Shown: positions 8,940-17,698, numbered from the stretch's first letter. The stretch is 64,000 nucleotides of DNA from Neisseria sicca (GCF_003044565.1 NZ_POXG01000010.1:26171-90170); one strand, 5' to 3'. The notes: generated by a model from the letters alone, not told the origin. Program-made: numbers and translations.

Positions 8940-9428
8940 TCTGATACGGGGTTTCAGACGACCTTTTGTATTATGGGGGGTCGTCTGAAAAATACCAGCA
9001 ACTCTATTTTCCCCCGTCAGGCAAAAATACAGTTGCTAATAAATCCGAGGTTTTGCCCTCTCCCTAGCCCTCTCCCACGGGGAGAGGGAATAATGGCGCT
9101 GAAAATCAACCTTTATCAGATTTTTTGCAATCTGTCCCCTCTACCCGCGGGAGAGGGAATAATGGTGCTGAAATCGACCATTATCGGACTTCCTGCAATC
9201 TATCCCCTCTCCCCGTGGGAGAGGGCTAGGGAGAGGGCAAAACGCAATAACCTTAAAAAACGTCGTCTGAAAAGATGGCAACACAAACACGCATTACCCA
9301 AACCACCAAAAGAAAAACATAAAAAACAACTGCTGTCAAATACGTTTCAGACGACCTGTTCCCACCAAAATCAGGCACACGTCGTCTGAAATCCGATTTC
9401 CCCGATACCTCAAACTAGGAGACTCAAC
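8940..9428. other. 489-bp spacer with uptake sequences and palindromic repeats
   Basis: There is no credible gene here. Uptake sequences lie at about 8953, 8979, 9262, 9346 and 9380, and an inverted-repeat cluster (9051-9242) is listed separately. The spacer may terminate the reductase operon and carry the promoter of the transporter gene. Confidence 0.6.
9051..9242. repeat. Palindromic repeat cluster with 38-bp perfect inverted ends
   Basis: Arms 9051-9088 and 9205-9242 are exact complements over 38 bp and begin TTTTGCCCTCTCCCTAGCCC. Each arm contains its own palindrome (CCCTCTCC-C-ACGG-GGAGAGGG type). A third copy of the CCTCTACCCGCGGGAGAGG palindrome lies between them at about 9136-9160. 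GGAGAGGGAATAATGG is repeated directly at 9081 and 9150. The structure resembles REP/MITE-type elements, but I do not recognise the family. Confidence 0.8.
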
Positions 9429-10880
9429 ATGGGCTTCAAGCCAATTCCTGCGGCGGTTGCGCTCGCGCTGACGCTGATTATCTGGTTCGTCATACCCGTG
9501 CCGCAGGGCGTATCGCCCGACGCATGGCATCTCTTGGCGCTGTTCGTCGGCATCATCGCCGGCATCATCGGCAAAGCCATGCCCATCGGTGCAATGGCGA
9601 TTTTGGGCATTACCTTGGTCGCGCTGACCGGCGTGACCAACGAAAAAGCCGCCGACGCAACCAAAGACGCTCTAAGCAGCCTCAACAACTCGTTAATCTG
9701 GATGATCGGTATCGCCATCATCATCTCGCGCGGTTTGTTGAAAACCGGCTTGGGGATGCGTATCGGCTACCTTCTAATTTCCCTCTTCGGCAAACGCACG
9801 CTGGGCGTAGGTTACAGCTTGGCTTTGGCGGACTTGGTCATCGGTCCGGTTACACCGAGCAACACTGCGCGCGGCGGTGCGATTGTGCATCCGATTATGA
9901 AATCCATTGCCTTAAGCTTCGACTCCGACCCTGAAAAAGGTACGGAAGGCAAAATCGGCAAATACCTTTCACTGGTCAACTTCCACGCCAACGTGATTAC
10001 CTGTCTGATTTTTATCACTGCCACCGCACCCAATCCGCTGGTCGTCGAATTGGTTGCCAAAGCCACCAATTCGGAAATCCAACTCTCTTGGGGTACTTGG
10101 TTCTTGGCAATGGTCGTACCCGGCCTGCTTGCTATGCTGCTGATGCCGCTGGTGCTGTATTTCCTGTATCCGCCCGAAATCAAACAAACCCCTAACGCCA
10201 CTGCATTGGCAAAAGAGCATTTGGCTACCATGGGCGCGATGAAGCGCGACGAAAAAATCATGCTCGGCATTTTCGTGATTCTGCTGCTTTTGTGGGCGGG
10301 CGTTCCCGAGATGCTGTTCGGCGTGAAAGTTGATGCTACCGCCACCACCTTCCTCGGCTTGAGCCTGTGTCTTTTGACCGGCGTCCTAACTTGGGAAGAT
10401 GCGCTGAAAGAAAAAAGCGCGTGGGACACCATCGTTTGGTTTGCGGCCTTGGTTATGATGGCAAACTTCCTCAACAAACTGGGCCTCATCAGTTGGTTGT
10501 CCGACTCCATGCAAAGCGGTATCGCCCACATGGGCTTGGGTTGGGAAGCCGGTTGTGCCCTGTTGATGCTTGCCTACCTCTACGCCCACTATGTTTTCGC
10601 CAGCGGCACGGCACACGTTACCGCCATGTTCGGCGCGTTCTACGGCGCAGGCCTCGCCTTGGGCGCACCGCCGATGCTGTTTGCCCTGGTTATGGCATCC
10701 GCTACCGGCATCATGATGTCGCTGACCCACTACGCCACCGGTTCCGCTCCTGTAATTTACGGCTCCAACTATGTGACCATGACCGAATGGTGGAAAGCCG
10801 GCTTCATCATGAGCGTGCTTGAAATCCTGATTTTCGGCACCATCGGCATTATCTGGTGGAAAGTGCTGGGCTACTGGTAA
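9429..10880 (+). CDS. DASS-family (CitT-type) dicarboxylate/anion transporter
   Basis: This is an inner-membrane protein of 483 residues with about 12-14 hydrophobic segments. The first substrate motif, TPSNTARGGAI near residue 147, matches the SNT signature of the divalent-anion:sodium symporter / CitT family. The C-terminal half has the paired motif region around YATGSAPVIYG. CitT and TtdT of E. coli exchange citrate or tartrate for succinate. Lying after a fumarase and a fumarate-reductase-type operon, this protein plausibly imports malate, fumarate or a related acid and exports succinate. The exact substrate cannot be read from the sequence. It may be co-transcribed with 5423-8939 or separately promoted. 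Confidence 0.85.
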   Translation: MGFKPIPAAVALALTLIIWFVIPVPQGVSPDAWHLLALFVGIIAGIIGKAMPIGAMAILGITLVALTGVTNEKAADATKDALSSLNNSLIWMIGIAIIISRGLLKTGLGMRIGYLLISLFGKRTLGVGYSLALADLVIGPVTPSNTARGGAIVHPIMKSIALSFDSDPEKGTEGKIGKYLSLVNFHANVITCLIFITATAPNPLVVELVAKATNSEIQLSWGTWFLAMVVPGLLAMLLMPLVLYFLYPPEIKQTPNATALAKEHLATMGAMKRDEKIMLGIFVILLLLWAGVPEMLFGVKVDATATTFLGLSLCLLTGVLTWEDALKEKSAWDTIVWFAALVMMANFLNKLGLISWLSDSMQSGIAHMGLGWEAGCALLMLAYLYAHYVFASGTAHVTAMFGAFYGAGLALGAPPMLFALVMASATGIMMSLTHYATGSAPVIYGSNYVTMTEWWKAGFIMSVLEILIFGTIGIIWWKVLGYW

Positions 10881-10898
10881 ACCCTGCCTGAAATCAAC

Positions 10899-10937
10899 AA
10901 AAGGTCGTCTGAAAATAGGTTTTCAGACGACCTTTTT
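10899..10937. terminator. Inverted DUS pair, terminator
   Basis: AAAGGTCGTCTGAAAA and its complement face each other and are followed by T5. The pair lies between the convergent transporter and tyrA genes and can serve both. Confidence 0.88.
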
Positions 10938-10981
10938 GTTTTTTGGAATAGCGATTGCACAGTAAAGTCGGAGATCCCCCG

Positions 10982-11863
10982 CTATTGACTGCTCAACCAT
11001 TCATCGCGCGTTTGTTTGGCTTCTTCAAAATAACGGTATAGCGCGTCGCGGTTTTCTTGTTCAAGGATACGTTCCAGCTCGGAAAGCTGGTCGTGCAGTC
11101 CGGCAATCAGCTTAATCAGGCTGTTTTTATTGTCCAGGCAGATATCTGTCCAAATGGCGGGATGGCTGGAGGCGATGCGGGTAAAGTCTCGGAAACCGCT
11201 GGCGGCAAATTTCAAATATTCCTGCCCGTCCGGATGGTCGGCGATTTGGTGGACATAGGCGAAAGCCGTCAAATGCGGCATATGGGAAACAGCAGCGAAC
11301 ACAGCATCGTGTTCTTCCGCGCTCATTTCAAACGTCTGCGCACCAACCGCCTGCCACAGGCTTTTTATCAAAGCGATGCCTTCGGGGCGCTCTTGTCCGT
11401 GTGTGGTGATAATCAGTTTTTTATCTTGATACAGCCCGAATTGCGCCGCCAACGCGCCGCTGCGGTCGGAGCCTGCAATGGGGTGCGCGGCGATACAGTG
11501 TGAAATCCGCTCGGGCAGATATTGGCAGAAAGCGGCGATGGCAGTCCGCTTGGTGCTGCCCACATCGGACACATAAGCCCTGGGCGCAAGCAGCGGCGCA
11601 ATGGCTTGGCAGATGGTCGGCAGCGTGGAAACCGGCGTGGCAATCAACACCAAATCGGCATGGCTGATGCTTTCGGCGTTGATTTCCGTAAACGCTTTAT
11701 CAATCACCCGACGCTCAAGCGCACGGTCGAGATTGTCGCGGTCGAGATCAATGCCGGTCACGGTTTGCACCCGTCCCAATCGTTTGAGGTCCAGAACGAA
11801 AGAGCCGCCTATCAGTCCGACGCCGATAAGGGTGATGTGTTGGAGCGGGGCGTTTGGTGTCAT
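10982..11863 (-). CDS. tyrA: Prephenate dehydrogenase
   Basis: The 293-residue NAD(P)-dependent enzyme converts prephenate to 4-hydroxyphenylpyruvate for tyrosine synthesis. The Rossmann motif ITLIGVGLIGGSFVLDLKR is at the N-terminus. DLVLIATPVS, YVSDVGSTKR and the HPIAGSDRSG substrate motif follow. The start is taken at ATG 11863. A frame open further upstream runs through an uptake sequence and is unlikely to be translated. No chorismate mutase domain is fused, unlike E. coli TyrA. The aromatic aminotransferase for the next step is at 44857. Confidence 0.92.
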   Translation of the reverse strand: MTPNAPLQHITLIGVGLIGGSFVLDLKRLGRVQTVTGIDLDRDNLDRALERRVIDKAFTEINAESISHADLVLIATPVSTLPTICQAIAPLLAPRAYVSDVGSTKRTAIAAFCQYLPERISHCIAAHPIAGSDRSGALAAQFGLYQDKKLIITTHGQERPEGIALIKSLWQAVGAQTFEMSAEEHDAVFAAVSHMPHLTAFAYVHQIADHPDGQEYLKFAASGFRDFTRIASSHPAIWTDICLDNKNSLIKLIAGLHDQLSELERILEQENRDALYRYFEEAKQTRDEWLSSQ

Positions 11864-12249
11864 GGCGAATGTGTAAGGCGGTAGATAAAGGAAAGGTCGT
11901 CTGAAAACGTGCCGAAGACTATGATTTGCTTCCAAACCTGTAAAACCTTATTGGAACACCAATCCTGCCTGCGGCTTGGGCTATTATAGTGAATCGGTCT
12001 CGTTCCAGCCACAACCGTATCGACCAGACAATCAGCCCGCAGCCGTTTTCAGAATGGAACAATCTTCTGCAATATCAAAATATTTTGCATACACCGCCCA
12101 TCCCAAAACCATATTCCGTAAGAAAATCAAAGCAAACCGGTTGCGCTCATTCACCCTCGAAACCGTTTGTACAGAAACAGTTTTCCAAACCTTGCGTTCC
12201 GTTTTACAATTGAGAGCCATTCTTGAACCAGGTCGTCTGAAAGTACTGT
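11864..12249. promoter_or_regulatory. Divergent intergenic region between tyrA and the heptosyltransferase
   Basis: The 386-bp region has no supported gene. Uptake sequences lie at about 11893 and 12230. A -10-like TACAAT near 12207 could serve the plus-strand gene. No known operator was recognised. Confidence 0.4.
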
Positions 12250-13344
12250 ATGTCACTTGCACAACCCAAACGTATCCTCGTCATCAAACTGCGCCATCAT
12301 GGTGACGTATTGCTCAGTACACCGGTCGTCGATGCGATCAAACAACATTTTCCTGAGTGCGAAGTCGATATGCTGGTTTATCAGGAAACCGCCGACATCA
12401 TCCGCGATAATCCCCAAATCGCCCAAATTTTCACCATTGACCGGCAATGGAAGAAACAAGGCGTGCGGATGCAGTTCAAACACGAAAAAGACCTGTTCCG
12501 TCAGTTGAAAGCGCGTCAATACGATTGGGCGTTCAACCTCTCCGACCAATGGCGTGCCGCCGTCATTGCCAAATTCTGCGCCAAATGCAGCGTCGGCTTC
12601 GACTGCATCAAACGCGACAATGCCGCCTGGCGCTGGTGTCATGACTTTCTCAATCCCGATATGGGCACGACCAAACATATCGTCGAAACCCATTTGGGCA
12701 TACTGCCCCCGCTTATCCGTCCGGAAGATCTTTCACACGCCAAAGTCCGCATGAGCATCGCCCCTGATGTCCGCAACAGTATGGAACAAAAATTGCGCGA
12801 ACAAGGTTGGCAAGGCGAAGACTACGTCTTACTGCATCCGGGTGCGCGTTGGCTGTTCAAATGCTGGGAAGACGGCAAAAACGCCGCTCTCGTCCAGCTT
12901 CTGTTGAACCACGGACACAACGTCGTCCTGACTGCCTCCCCCAGTCCCGTCGAACACGACATGATCGAAGCCATCTTAGGTCGTCTGAAAATACCGGAAG
13001 GCAGCAAAGTGTGGGTATTGTCCGGCTGTCTGACCTTGCGCGAACTTGCCGCGGCGATAGACCGCGCCAAACTGTTTATCGGCGTCGATTCCGTCCCCAT
13101 GCACATCGCCGCCGCGCTCGACAAACCGCAAATCGCCCTATTCGGCGCGACTTGGCTGGGCATATGGCATCCTTACTCGCTCAATGCCGAAGTGATATGG
13201 GCGGGCGACTATACCGAGCTGCCCCACCCCGACAGCATCAATACCGACAATCCCGAACGCCTCCTAAAAGCCATTCCTCTGGAAGAAGTGTGGAACCGCG
13301 TTTCCGCCAAACTCGACACCATCGACCACGCAAAAACCGATTAA
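12250..13344 (+). CDS. Glycosyltransferase family 9, lipopolysaccharide core heptosyltransferase (WaaQ-like)
   Basis: The 364-residue cytoplasmic or peripheral enzyme should transfer ADP-heptose to the inner core of lipooligosaccharide. GT9 features include KRILVIKLRHHGDVLLSTPVV at residues 7-27, VLLHPGARWLFKCW near 195-208 and KLFIGVDSVPMHIAAALDKP near 280-299. The pattern KLRHHGDVLL resembles heptosyltransferase III (RfaQ/WaaQ) more than WaaC or WaaF. An uptake sequence encodes GRLKIP within the protein. The exact acceptor is unknown. Confidence 0.85.
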   Translation: MSLAQPKRILVIKLRHHGDVLLSTPVVDAIKQHFPECEVDMLVYQETADIIRDNPQIAQIFTIDRQWKKQGVRMQFKHEKDLFRQLKARQYDWAFNLSDQWRAAVIAKFCAKCSVGFDCIKRDNAAWRWCHDFLNPDMGTTKHIVETHLGILPPLIRPEDLSHAKVRMSIAPDVRNSMEQKLREQGWQGEDYVLLHPGARWLFKCWEDGKNAALVQLLLNHGHNVVLTASPSPVEHDMIEAILGRLKIPEGSKVWVLSGCLTLRELAAAIDRAKLFIGVDSVPMHIAAALDKPQIALFGATWLGIWHPYSLNAEVIWAGDYTELPHPDSINTDNPERLLKAIPLEEVWNRVSAKLDTIDHAKTD

Positions 13345-13386
13345 TCCCTACTTTAGCGTCAACAAACTTTCATCCGCATATCCGTA

Positions 13387-13439
13387 AAAAAGGTCGTCTG
13401 AAAACATCCGCACCCATGCGAAACGTTTTCAGACGACCT
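13387..13439. terminator. Inverted DUS pair, terminator
   Basis: AAAAGGTCGTCTGAAAAC and CGTTTTCAGACGACC lie 45 bp after the heptosyltransferase stop. Confidence 0.8.
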
Positions 13440-13467
13440 GTTGTTTATCTTAACCGGGATAGAAGCT

Positions 13468-13624
13468 TATAGTGGATTAACTTTAAATCAGGACAAGGCG
13501 ACGAAGCCGCAGACAGTACAAATAGTACGGAACCGATTCACTTGGTGCTTCAGCACCTTAGAGAATCGTTCTCTTTGAGCTAAGGCGAGGCAACGCCGTA
13601 CTGGTTTAAAGTTAATCCACTATA
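13468..13624. repeat. Correia repeat enclosed element, full length (157 bp)
   Basis: Terminal inverted repeats TATAGTGGATTAACTTTAAA and its complement enclose the typical internal sequence (GACAAGGCGACGAAGCCGCAGACAGTAC and so on). It ends 7 bp from the stop of the truncated porin gene. Confidence 0.95.
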
Positions 13625-13630
13625 TTTCTT

Positions 13631-13942
13631 TTAACGACCGAAGCCGATATAAGTCTCTCCGCTGCCTTGGCTGCGGCTGCGCCAAGTGTCTTTGGCATCG
13701 GTTTTACCCAAAGGCGTATCTTGCTCGACCTGCCACAATACATTATTGCTGCCGCCGATAGGATGCGAACCGCGCATACCGACATAGCTGCCCATATCGG
13801 CGACGCCGTTATTGGAAATTCTGTGGCTGCCGTATTTGGTGCTGGAAGCTTCCACTCCGGCTTTCAAATCGCCGTAAAAATGAACTTCCGCCGTTGCCAA
13901 CGCAGGCAGTGCGAGTAAAGACAAAATCAGAATTTTCTTCAT
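13631..13942 (-). pseudogene. Truncated Gram-negative porin (N-terminal fragment)
   Basis: The 103-residue frame starts MKKILILSLLALPALATAEVHFYGDLKAG, a signal peptide followed by the first strand of a Neisseria-type porin. It has a good ribosome site (AAGGAGCA). Porins of this class have over 300 residues, but this one ends after about 85 mature residues at GETYIGFGR, right next to a Correia element. I read it as a porin gene whose 3' part has been lost, perhaps through recombination at the repeat. A short secreted porin-like protein cannot be excluded. Confidence 0.75.
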
Positions 13943-14279
13943 TATGAAATGCTCCTTATGTGACATCCCTTCTGCACAAGCAGGCGGGAAGGGTTAGTGC
14001 AAGGCGAATTCTACCGTCCTAAGCGTTTGGGTTTGAACGAAGAAAGAAAATTCATGCAAAGGGTCGTCTGAAAAATGTCAAATCAGATTCAAACTTCCCA
14101 TGCTGACCGTATACGTTTTTAACGGCAGATGCGCTTCAAACCGAAGCCGCACCTCGCCATCTGCGGCTTTACCATCCTGCGCCAAATGAAAACGCGCCCA
14201 TCAAAACCGCAGCCATTACAGACACACCGGCTTTCGCTATAATGGAACACACCCTCCACTTGGCGCGAAAGGAATATTT
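13943..14279. other. Intergenic region, one uptake sequence
   Basis: No gene is seen. One uptake sequence lies at about 14063. Promoters for the divergent porin fragment and the isochorismatase-like gene should lie here. CGCTATAATGG near 14237 looks like a -10 for the plus strand. Confidence 0.4.
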
Positions 14280-14816
14280 ATGAATCCCGAAAACACCCTG
14301 TGTCTGATTATCGACATCCAAGAACGCCTCCTCCCCGCCCTGCACGACAAAGACAATATGCTGCACCACAGCCGTATCCTGATACAGGGGCTTCACGCCT
14401 TAGGCGTCCCGTTTGCCGTGACCGAGCAATATCCGAAAGGCTTGGGCAAAACGGTTCCCGCCGTCTCGCTGCTGCTGCCCGAAACCACGCCCTTCATCGA
14501 AAAAACCCGTTTCTCCGCCCTCTCCCCCGAAACACACGCGATTTTGACGCAGGCAGCCGTCCAAAACATCATCTTAATCGGCGCAGAAACCCATATCTGC
14601 ATGCTGCAAACCGTATTGGATTTGCGCTTGGAAGGTTTCAATGTTTACGTCCCCTTTGAATGCACGACATCCCGTTCCCCTGCCAACAAAGAAAACGGAC
14701 TGGCGCAAATGCGCGAAGCCCGCGCTACCGTTTCCAATGTGGAAAGCATTTTGTTCCAATTGTTGGGCGATGCCCGCCACCCTGCCTTCAAAACCGTTTC
14801 CAAACTGATTCAATAG
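14280..14816 (+). CDS. Isochorismatase-family cysteine hydrolase
   Basis: The 178-residue cytoplasmic protein carries the family catalytic triad. Asp is in LCLIIDIQERLLP (about D10), Lys in FIEKTRFSA (about 78) and Cys in LIGAETHICMLQTVLDL (about 109). The cis-peptide region preceding the Cys is present. The family includes nicotinamidases, YcaC-like hydrolases and isochorismatases, and the substrate is not evident. A GNAT gene follows 18 bp later. Confidence 0.85.
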   Translation: MNPENTLCLIIDIQERLLPALHDKDNMLHHSRILIQGLHALGVPFAVTEQYPKGLGKTVPAVSLLLPETTPFIEKTRFSALSPETHAILTQAAVQNIILIGAETHICMLQTVLDLRLEGFNVYVPFECTTSRSPANKENGLAQMREARATVSNVESILFQLLGDARHPAFKTVSKLIQ

Positions 14817-14834
14817 CCTGTTAAGGTCGTCTGA

Positions 14835-15335
14835 ATGCAATACACCATCACCGAAGCAGCCAAAACCGACTTGCCCGACATTATCGAGATTTACAACAGT
14901 ACCATAGCCGCCCGCCAATCCACCGCCGACCTGACGCCCGTCAGCGTTGCCGAACGCGAATCTTGGTTCAACGCACACGGCGGCAAGCGGCCTCTGTATG
15001 TATTGAAAAATCACGAAGGCACGGTTTTGGCGTGGTGCAGCCTCAGCGACTACTACCCGCGCCATGCCTTTCACATCAGCGCAGAAATCAGCCTCTATGT
15101 CCGCCATGACGCGCGCGGTATCGGCGTGGGCAAAATCCTGCTGCAAAATGTGCTCGAGCGCGCACCGTCCTTGGGCATTAAAAACATATTGGCAGTCATC
15201 TTCGGACACAACTACCCCAGCCTGCACCTGTTTCACCAGTTCGGCTTTACGGAATGGGGGCGATTGCCCGCCGTATGCGACTTAGGAGAACAACAAGCCG
15301 ATGTTGTCATCTTAGGCAAAAAATTGGTCGATTGA
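14835..15335 (+). CDS. GNAT N-acetyltransferase, phosphinothricin-acetyltransferase type
   Basis: The 166-residue protein has the pattern of the Pat/YncA branch: an N-terminal IIEIYNSTIAARQSTADL and a central EISLYVRHDARGIGVGKILL acetyl-CoA loop (R-x-x-G-I-G). AVIFGHNYPSLHLFHQFGFTEWG follows. E. coli YncA (MnaT) acetylates methionine sulfone and sulfoximine, and the substrate here is unknown. The ATG overlaps an uptake sequence (GGTCGTCTGAATG), so the uptake motif forms the initiation region. Confidence 0.87.
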   Translation: MQYTITEAAKTDLPDIIEIYNSTIAARQSTADLTPVSVAERESWFNAHGGKRPLYVLKNHEGTVLAWCSLSDYYPRHAFHISAEISLYVRHDARGIGVGKILLQNVLERAPSLGIKNILAVIFGHNYPSLHLFHQFGFTEWGRLPAVCDLGEQQADVVILGKKLVD

Positions 15336-15389
15336 ATCCCCGACAGCCAAACCGCAACTTTTCCCCAATACTACTCAACCCAAACCAAA

Positions 15390-15860
15390 ATGACCGCTCC
15401 CCAAACCTGCCCCTGCTCTTCAGGGCAAGCCTACAACGACTGTTGCGCACCGTTCCACCGCCACGAAAGCCTGCCGCAAACCGCCGAACAGCTGATGCGT
15501 TCCAGATACAGCGCTTATGTTTTGCACAATATCACCTATATTGTTGAAACGACTGTCCCTTCCCAGCAACACCAGCTCGATCAAGCCGATATGCTGGCAT
15601 GGAGTCAGACGACCCATTGGCAGGGTTTGGAAGTCATGCAACACGCCACTGTCGGCAAACAACATGCCCAAGTCGAATTCAAAGCCTATTTTCAAGACGG
15701 TCAGGAAACCGCGTGCCATCACGAACTATCCGCCTTTGTCAAAATCGACAACCGCTGGTATTTCATCGACCCGACCACGCTCTTGCCCGGCATGAAACAC
15801 GACTGCATCTGCGGTTCGCACAAAAAATTCAAAGCCTGCTGCGGCCGTTTCTTCAAATAA
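15390..15860 (+). CDS. YchJ-family SEC-C motif protein
   Basis: The 156-residue protein has a zinc-binding SEC-C-like motif at both ends: CPCSSGQAYNDCC at the N-terminus and CICGSHKKFKACC at the C-terminus. An NTF2-like YchJ core lies between them (QLMRSRYSAYV). The biochemical role is not known for the family. It lies 54 bp after the GNAT gene on the same strand. It ends with CGRFFK immediately after the C-terminal SEC-C motif. Confidence 0.88.
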   Translation: MTAPQTCPCSSGQAYNDCCAPFHRHESLPQTAEQLMRSRYSAYVLHNITYIVETTVPSQQHQLDQADMLAWSQTTHWQGLEVMQHATVGKQHAQVEFKAYFQDGQETACHHELSAFVKIDNRWYFIDPTTLLPGMKHDCICGSHKKFKACCGRFFK

Positions 15861-16037
15861 CAAACCAACCATCCGCAGGCAAATTTAAAACCATGCTTGC
15901 GGACAGGCCGTGTCTCCTGAACACACCAGTTTCTAAAACGCCGCCAAACCTTTTCTCTTTCACCGTCTCAATCCGCCTGAAAAACAGACCTTTCCGTTAT
16001 AATTCCCTTTTTCCCGCACCATCCCGCGACAGACGAC

Positions 16038-16907
16038 ATGAAAGCCGCCTTTTTCCTCCTCTACCTCATCCAGCTTCTGCCCTTCAAAGTTATACACAAA
16101 ATCGCCGACGCAGTGGGCATCCTCGCCTATTACGCCGTCAAACCGCGCCGCAAAGTCGGCGAGACCAACCTCAAAAAATGCTTTCCCGAATGGAGCGAAG
16201 ACCAACGAAAAGCCGTGCTCAAACGCCATTTTCAGCACATGGCGAAGCTGATGCTCGAATACGGCCTGTATTGGTACGCGCCTGCCGACAGGCTGCGCAA
16301 ACTCGTGCATTATCAAGACAAACACCATCTCGATAACGCGCTCGCGGCGGGCGAAAAAGTCATCCTGCTTTATCCGCACTTCACCGCATTTGAAATGGCG
16401 GTTTACACCCTCAATCAGGACGTGCCGCTGACCAGCATGTATTCGCACCAAAAAAACAAAGCGTTGGACGAACAAATCCTCAAAGGCCGCCACCGCTACA
16501 ACAACGTTTTCCTCATCGGCCGCACCGAAGGCCTGCGCGCGATTATCAAGCAACTGCGCAAAAGCGACGCCCCCTTCCTTTACCTGCCCGACCAGGATTT
16601 CGGCCGCAACGACTCCATCTTCGTCAACTTCTTCGGCATCCCCACCGCCACGATTACAGGCCTAAGCCGCATCGCCGGCATGACGAAAGCCAAAGTCATC
16701 CCCGCCATTCCCACGCGCAATGCCGACAACACCGTTACGCTGCGCTTTTATCCTGCATGGGAAAACTTCCCTTCAGACGACATTGTAGCCGACACCCAGC
16801 GCATGAACGACTTTATCGAAGCACGGGCAAGGGAAAATCTCGAACAGTATTTCTGGCTGCACAAACGCTTCAAAACCCGTCCCGAAGGCGAACAGGGATT
16901 TTATTGA
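16038..16907 (+). CDS. lpxL1: Lipid A biosynthesis acyltransferase LpxL1
   Basis: This inner-membrane enzyme of 289 residues adds a secondary acyl chain to lipid A. After an N-terminal hydrophobic anchor (LLYLIQLLPFKVIHKIADAVG) comes the family motif HFTAFE (about residues 114-119). YLPDQDFGRND and EQYFWLHKRFKTRPEG follow. Length and sequence closely match, from memory, meningococcal LpxL1, where loss gives penta-acylated lipid A. The frame is intact, with no homopolymer tract inside it. A short hairpin terminator follows the stop. Confidence 0.92.
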   Translation: MKAAFFLLYLIQLLPFKVIHKIADAVGILAYYAVKPRRKVGETNLKKCFPEWSEDQRKAVLKRHFQHMAKLMLEYGLYWYAPADRLRKLVHYQDKHHLDNALAAGEKVILLYPHFTAFEMAVYTLNQDVPLTSMYSHQKNKALDEQILKGRHRYNNVFLIGRTEGLRAIIKQLRKSDAPFLYLPDQDFGRNDSIFVNFFGIPTATITGLSRIAGMTKAKVIPAIPTRNADNTVTLRFYPAWENFPSDDIVADTQRMNDFIEARARENLEQYFWLHKRFKTRPEGEQGFY

Positions 16908-16932
16908 ATTACATACAGTTACATCAAAAAAC

Positions 16933-16957
16933 AAAGCCCGTCATATACGGGCTTTTA
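16933..16957 (+). terminator. Intrinsic terminator of lpxL1
   Basis: The stem AAAGCCCG/CGGGCTTT has a 7-nt loop and a short T-rich tail, 25 bp after the lpxL1 stop. Confidence 0.75.
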
Positions 16958-17400
16958 TTATTTCTATTAAATCGAAAATTAGCAACGATAGTAACAAATT
17001 TTTAATTGAGAATTTTTCACATTAACTCTTTGGTTAAACTGGATATTCAGGTTTATCAGACGTTCAACATAGGAAAAAACCGCGCCATTTCCCGTAAAAC
17101 ATAAATATGATGCAAAATTTTGATTAACATATTAAATTTAATTTTATTTAAAATCAAAGTGTTATAAAATAACATTTTAAAAGAATTAATTATACAGACC
17201 AATCCATAAAGAATATAATTTTAAATTTGCGAAAATATTTATTTTATATTCATTAAAAATTTAACCAATCAGAATTATATTTTAAAATTTAAATAAATAT
17301 TGAAATATTATAAATATATATTTTACATAAAAAAATAATATAAACCTCTTGGCAAACCCAAAATTTTCGCGTAAATTTCGTTACATCAAATTACAGCCGT
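16958..17400. other. Very AT-rich spacer without genes
   Basis: This stretch of about 440 bp is extremely AT-rich, with many poly-A/T runs and no supported ORF, uptake sequence or repeat. It may be a promoter-rich or nucleoid-protein-bound region ahead of the candidate RNA at 17401. Confidence 0.5.
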
Positions 17401-17610
17401 ACCGGCAAGATTTGATACTCCGGTTTCCTACTGCAAGCTTCCAGCTTGCAAGTGGATGTTTCGAGACTCACTCCCTCGGAACAAAAGTTTACCTGCACGG
17501 AGTTGAGCCGTGCAGGTAAAGCCGCAGGCGAAAGCCTGTATTGTTTGTGAAGCGTAAATCTCTGATTTGAGGTATTGGGGCAATCCTGTGGGGGATTGCC
17601 TCCTTTTTTT
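17401..17610 (+). ncRNA. Candidate structured small RNA ending in an intrinsic terminator
   Basis: Four hairpins follow each other. TGCAAGCT/AGCTTGCA is at 17432-17450. A perfect 13-bp stem TTTACCTGCACGG with its complement is at 17488-17520. A GAAA tetraloop stem CAGGC/GCCTG is at 17525-17538. GGCAATCC/GGATTGCC with TCC and a T7 run is at 17579-17610. The last has the form of a rho-independent terminator on the plus strand. No known RNA family is recognised. A 65-residue minus-strand frame across it looks accidental. Confidence 0.4.
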
Positions 17611-17698
17611 GTTCATCCGCTTCATTACACCAGCAAGGGCTTACGGTAAACAAAACAGAAAATAACCGTCAACTACCCCGCTCCGCCTCAAACGCAAA

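Noticed and set aside
17428..17625. 65-residue minus-strand ORF in the gap after lpxL1
   Set aside because: It lies over a run of hairpins with a terminator on the other strand, has no ribosome site or family resemblance, and is better explained as structured RNA or repeat DNA.
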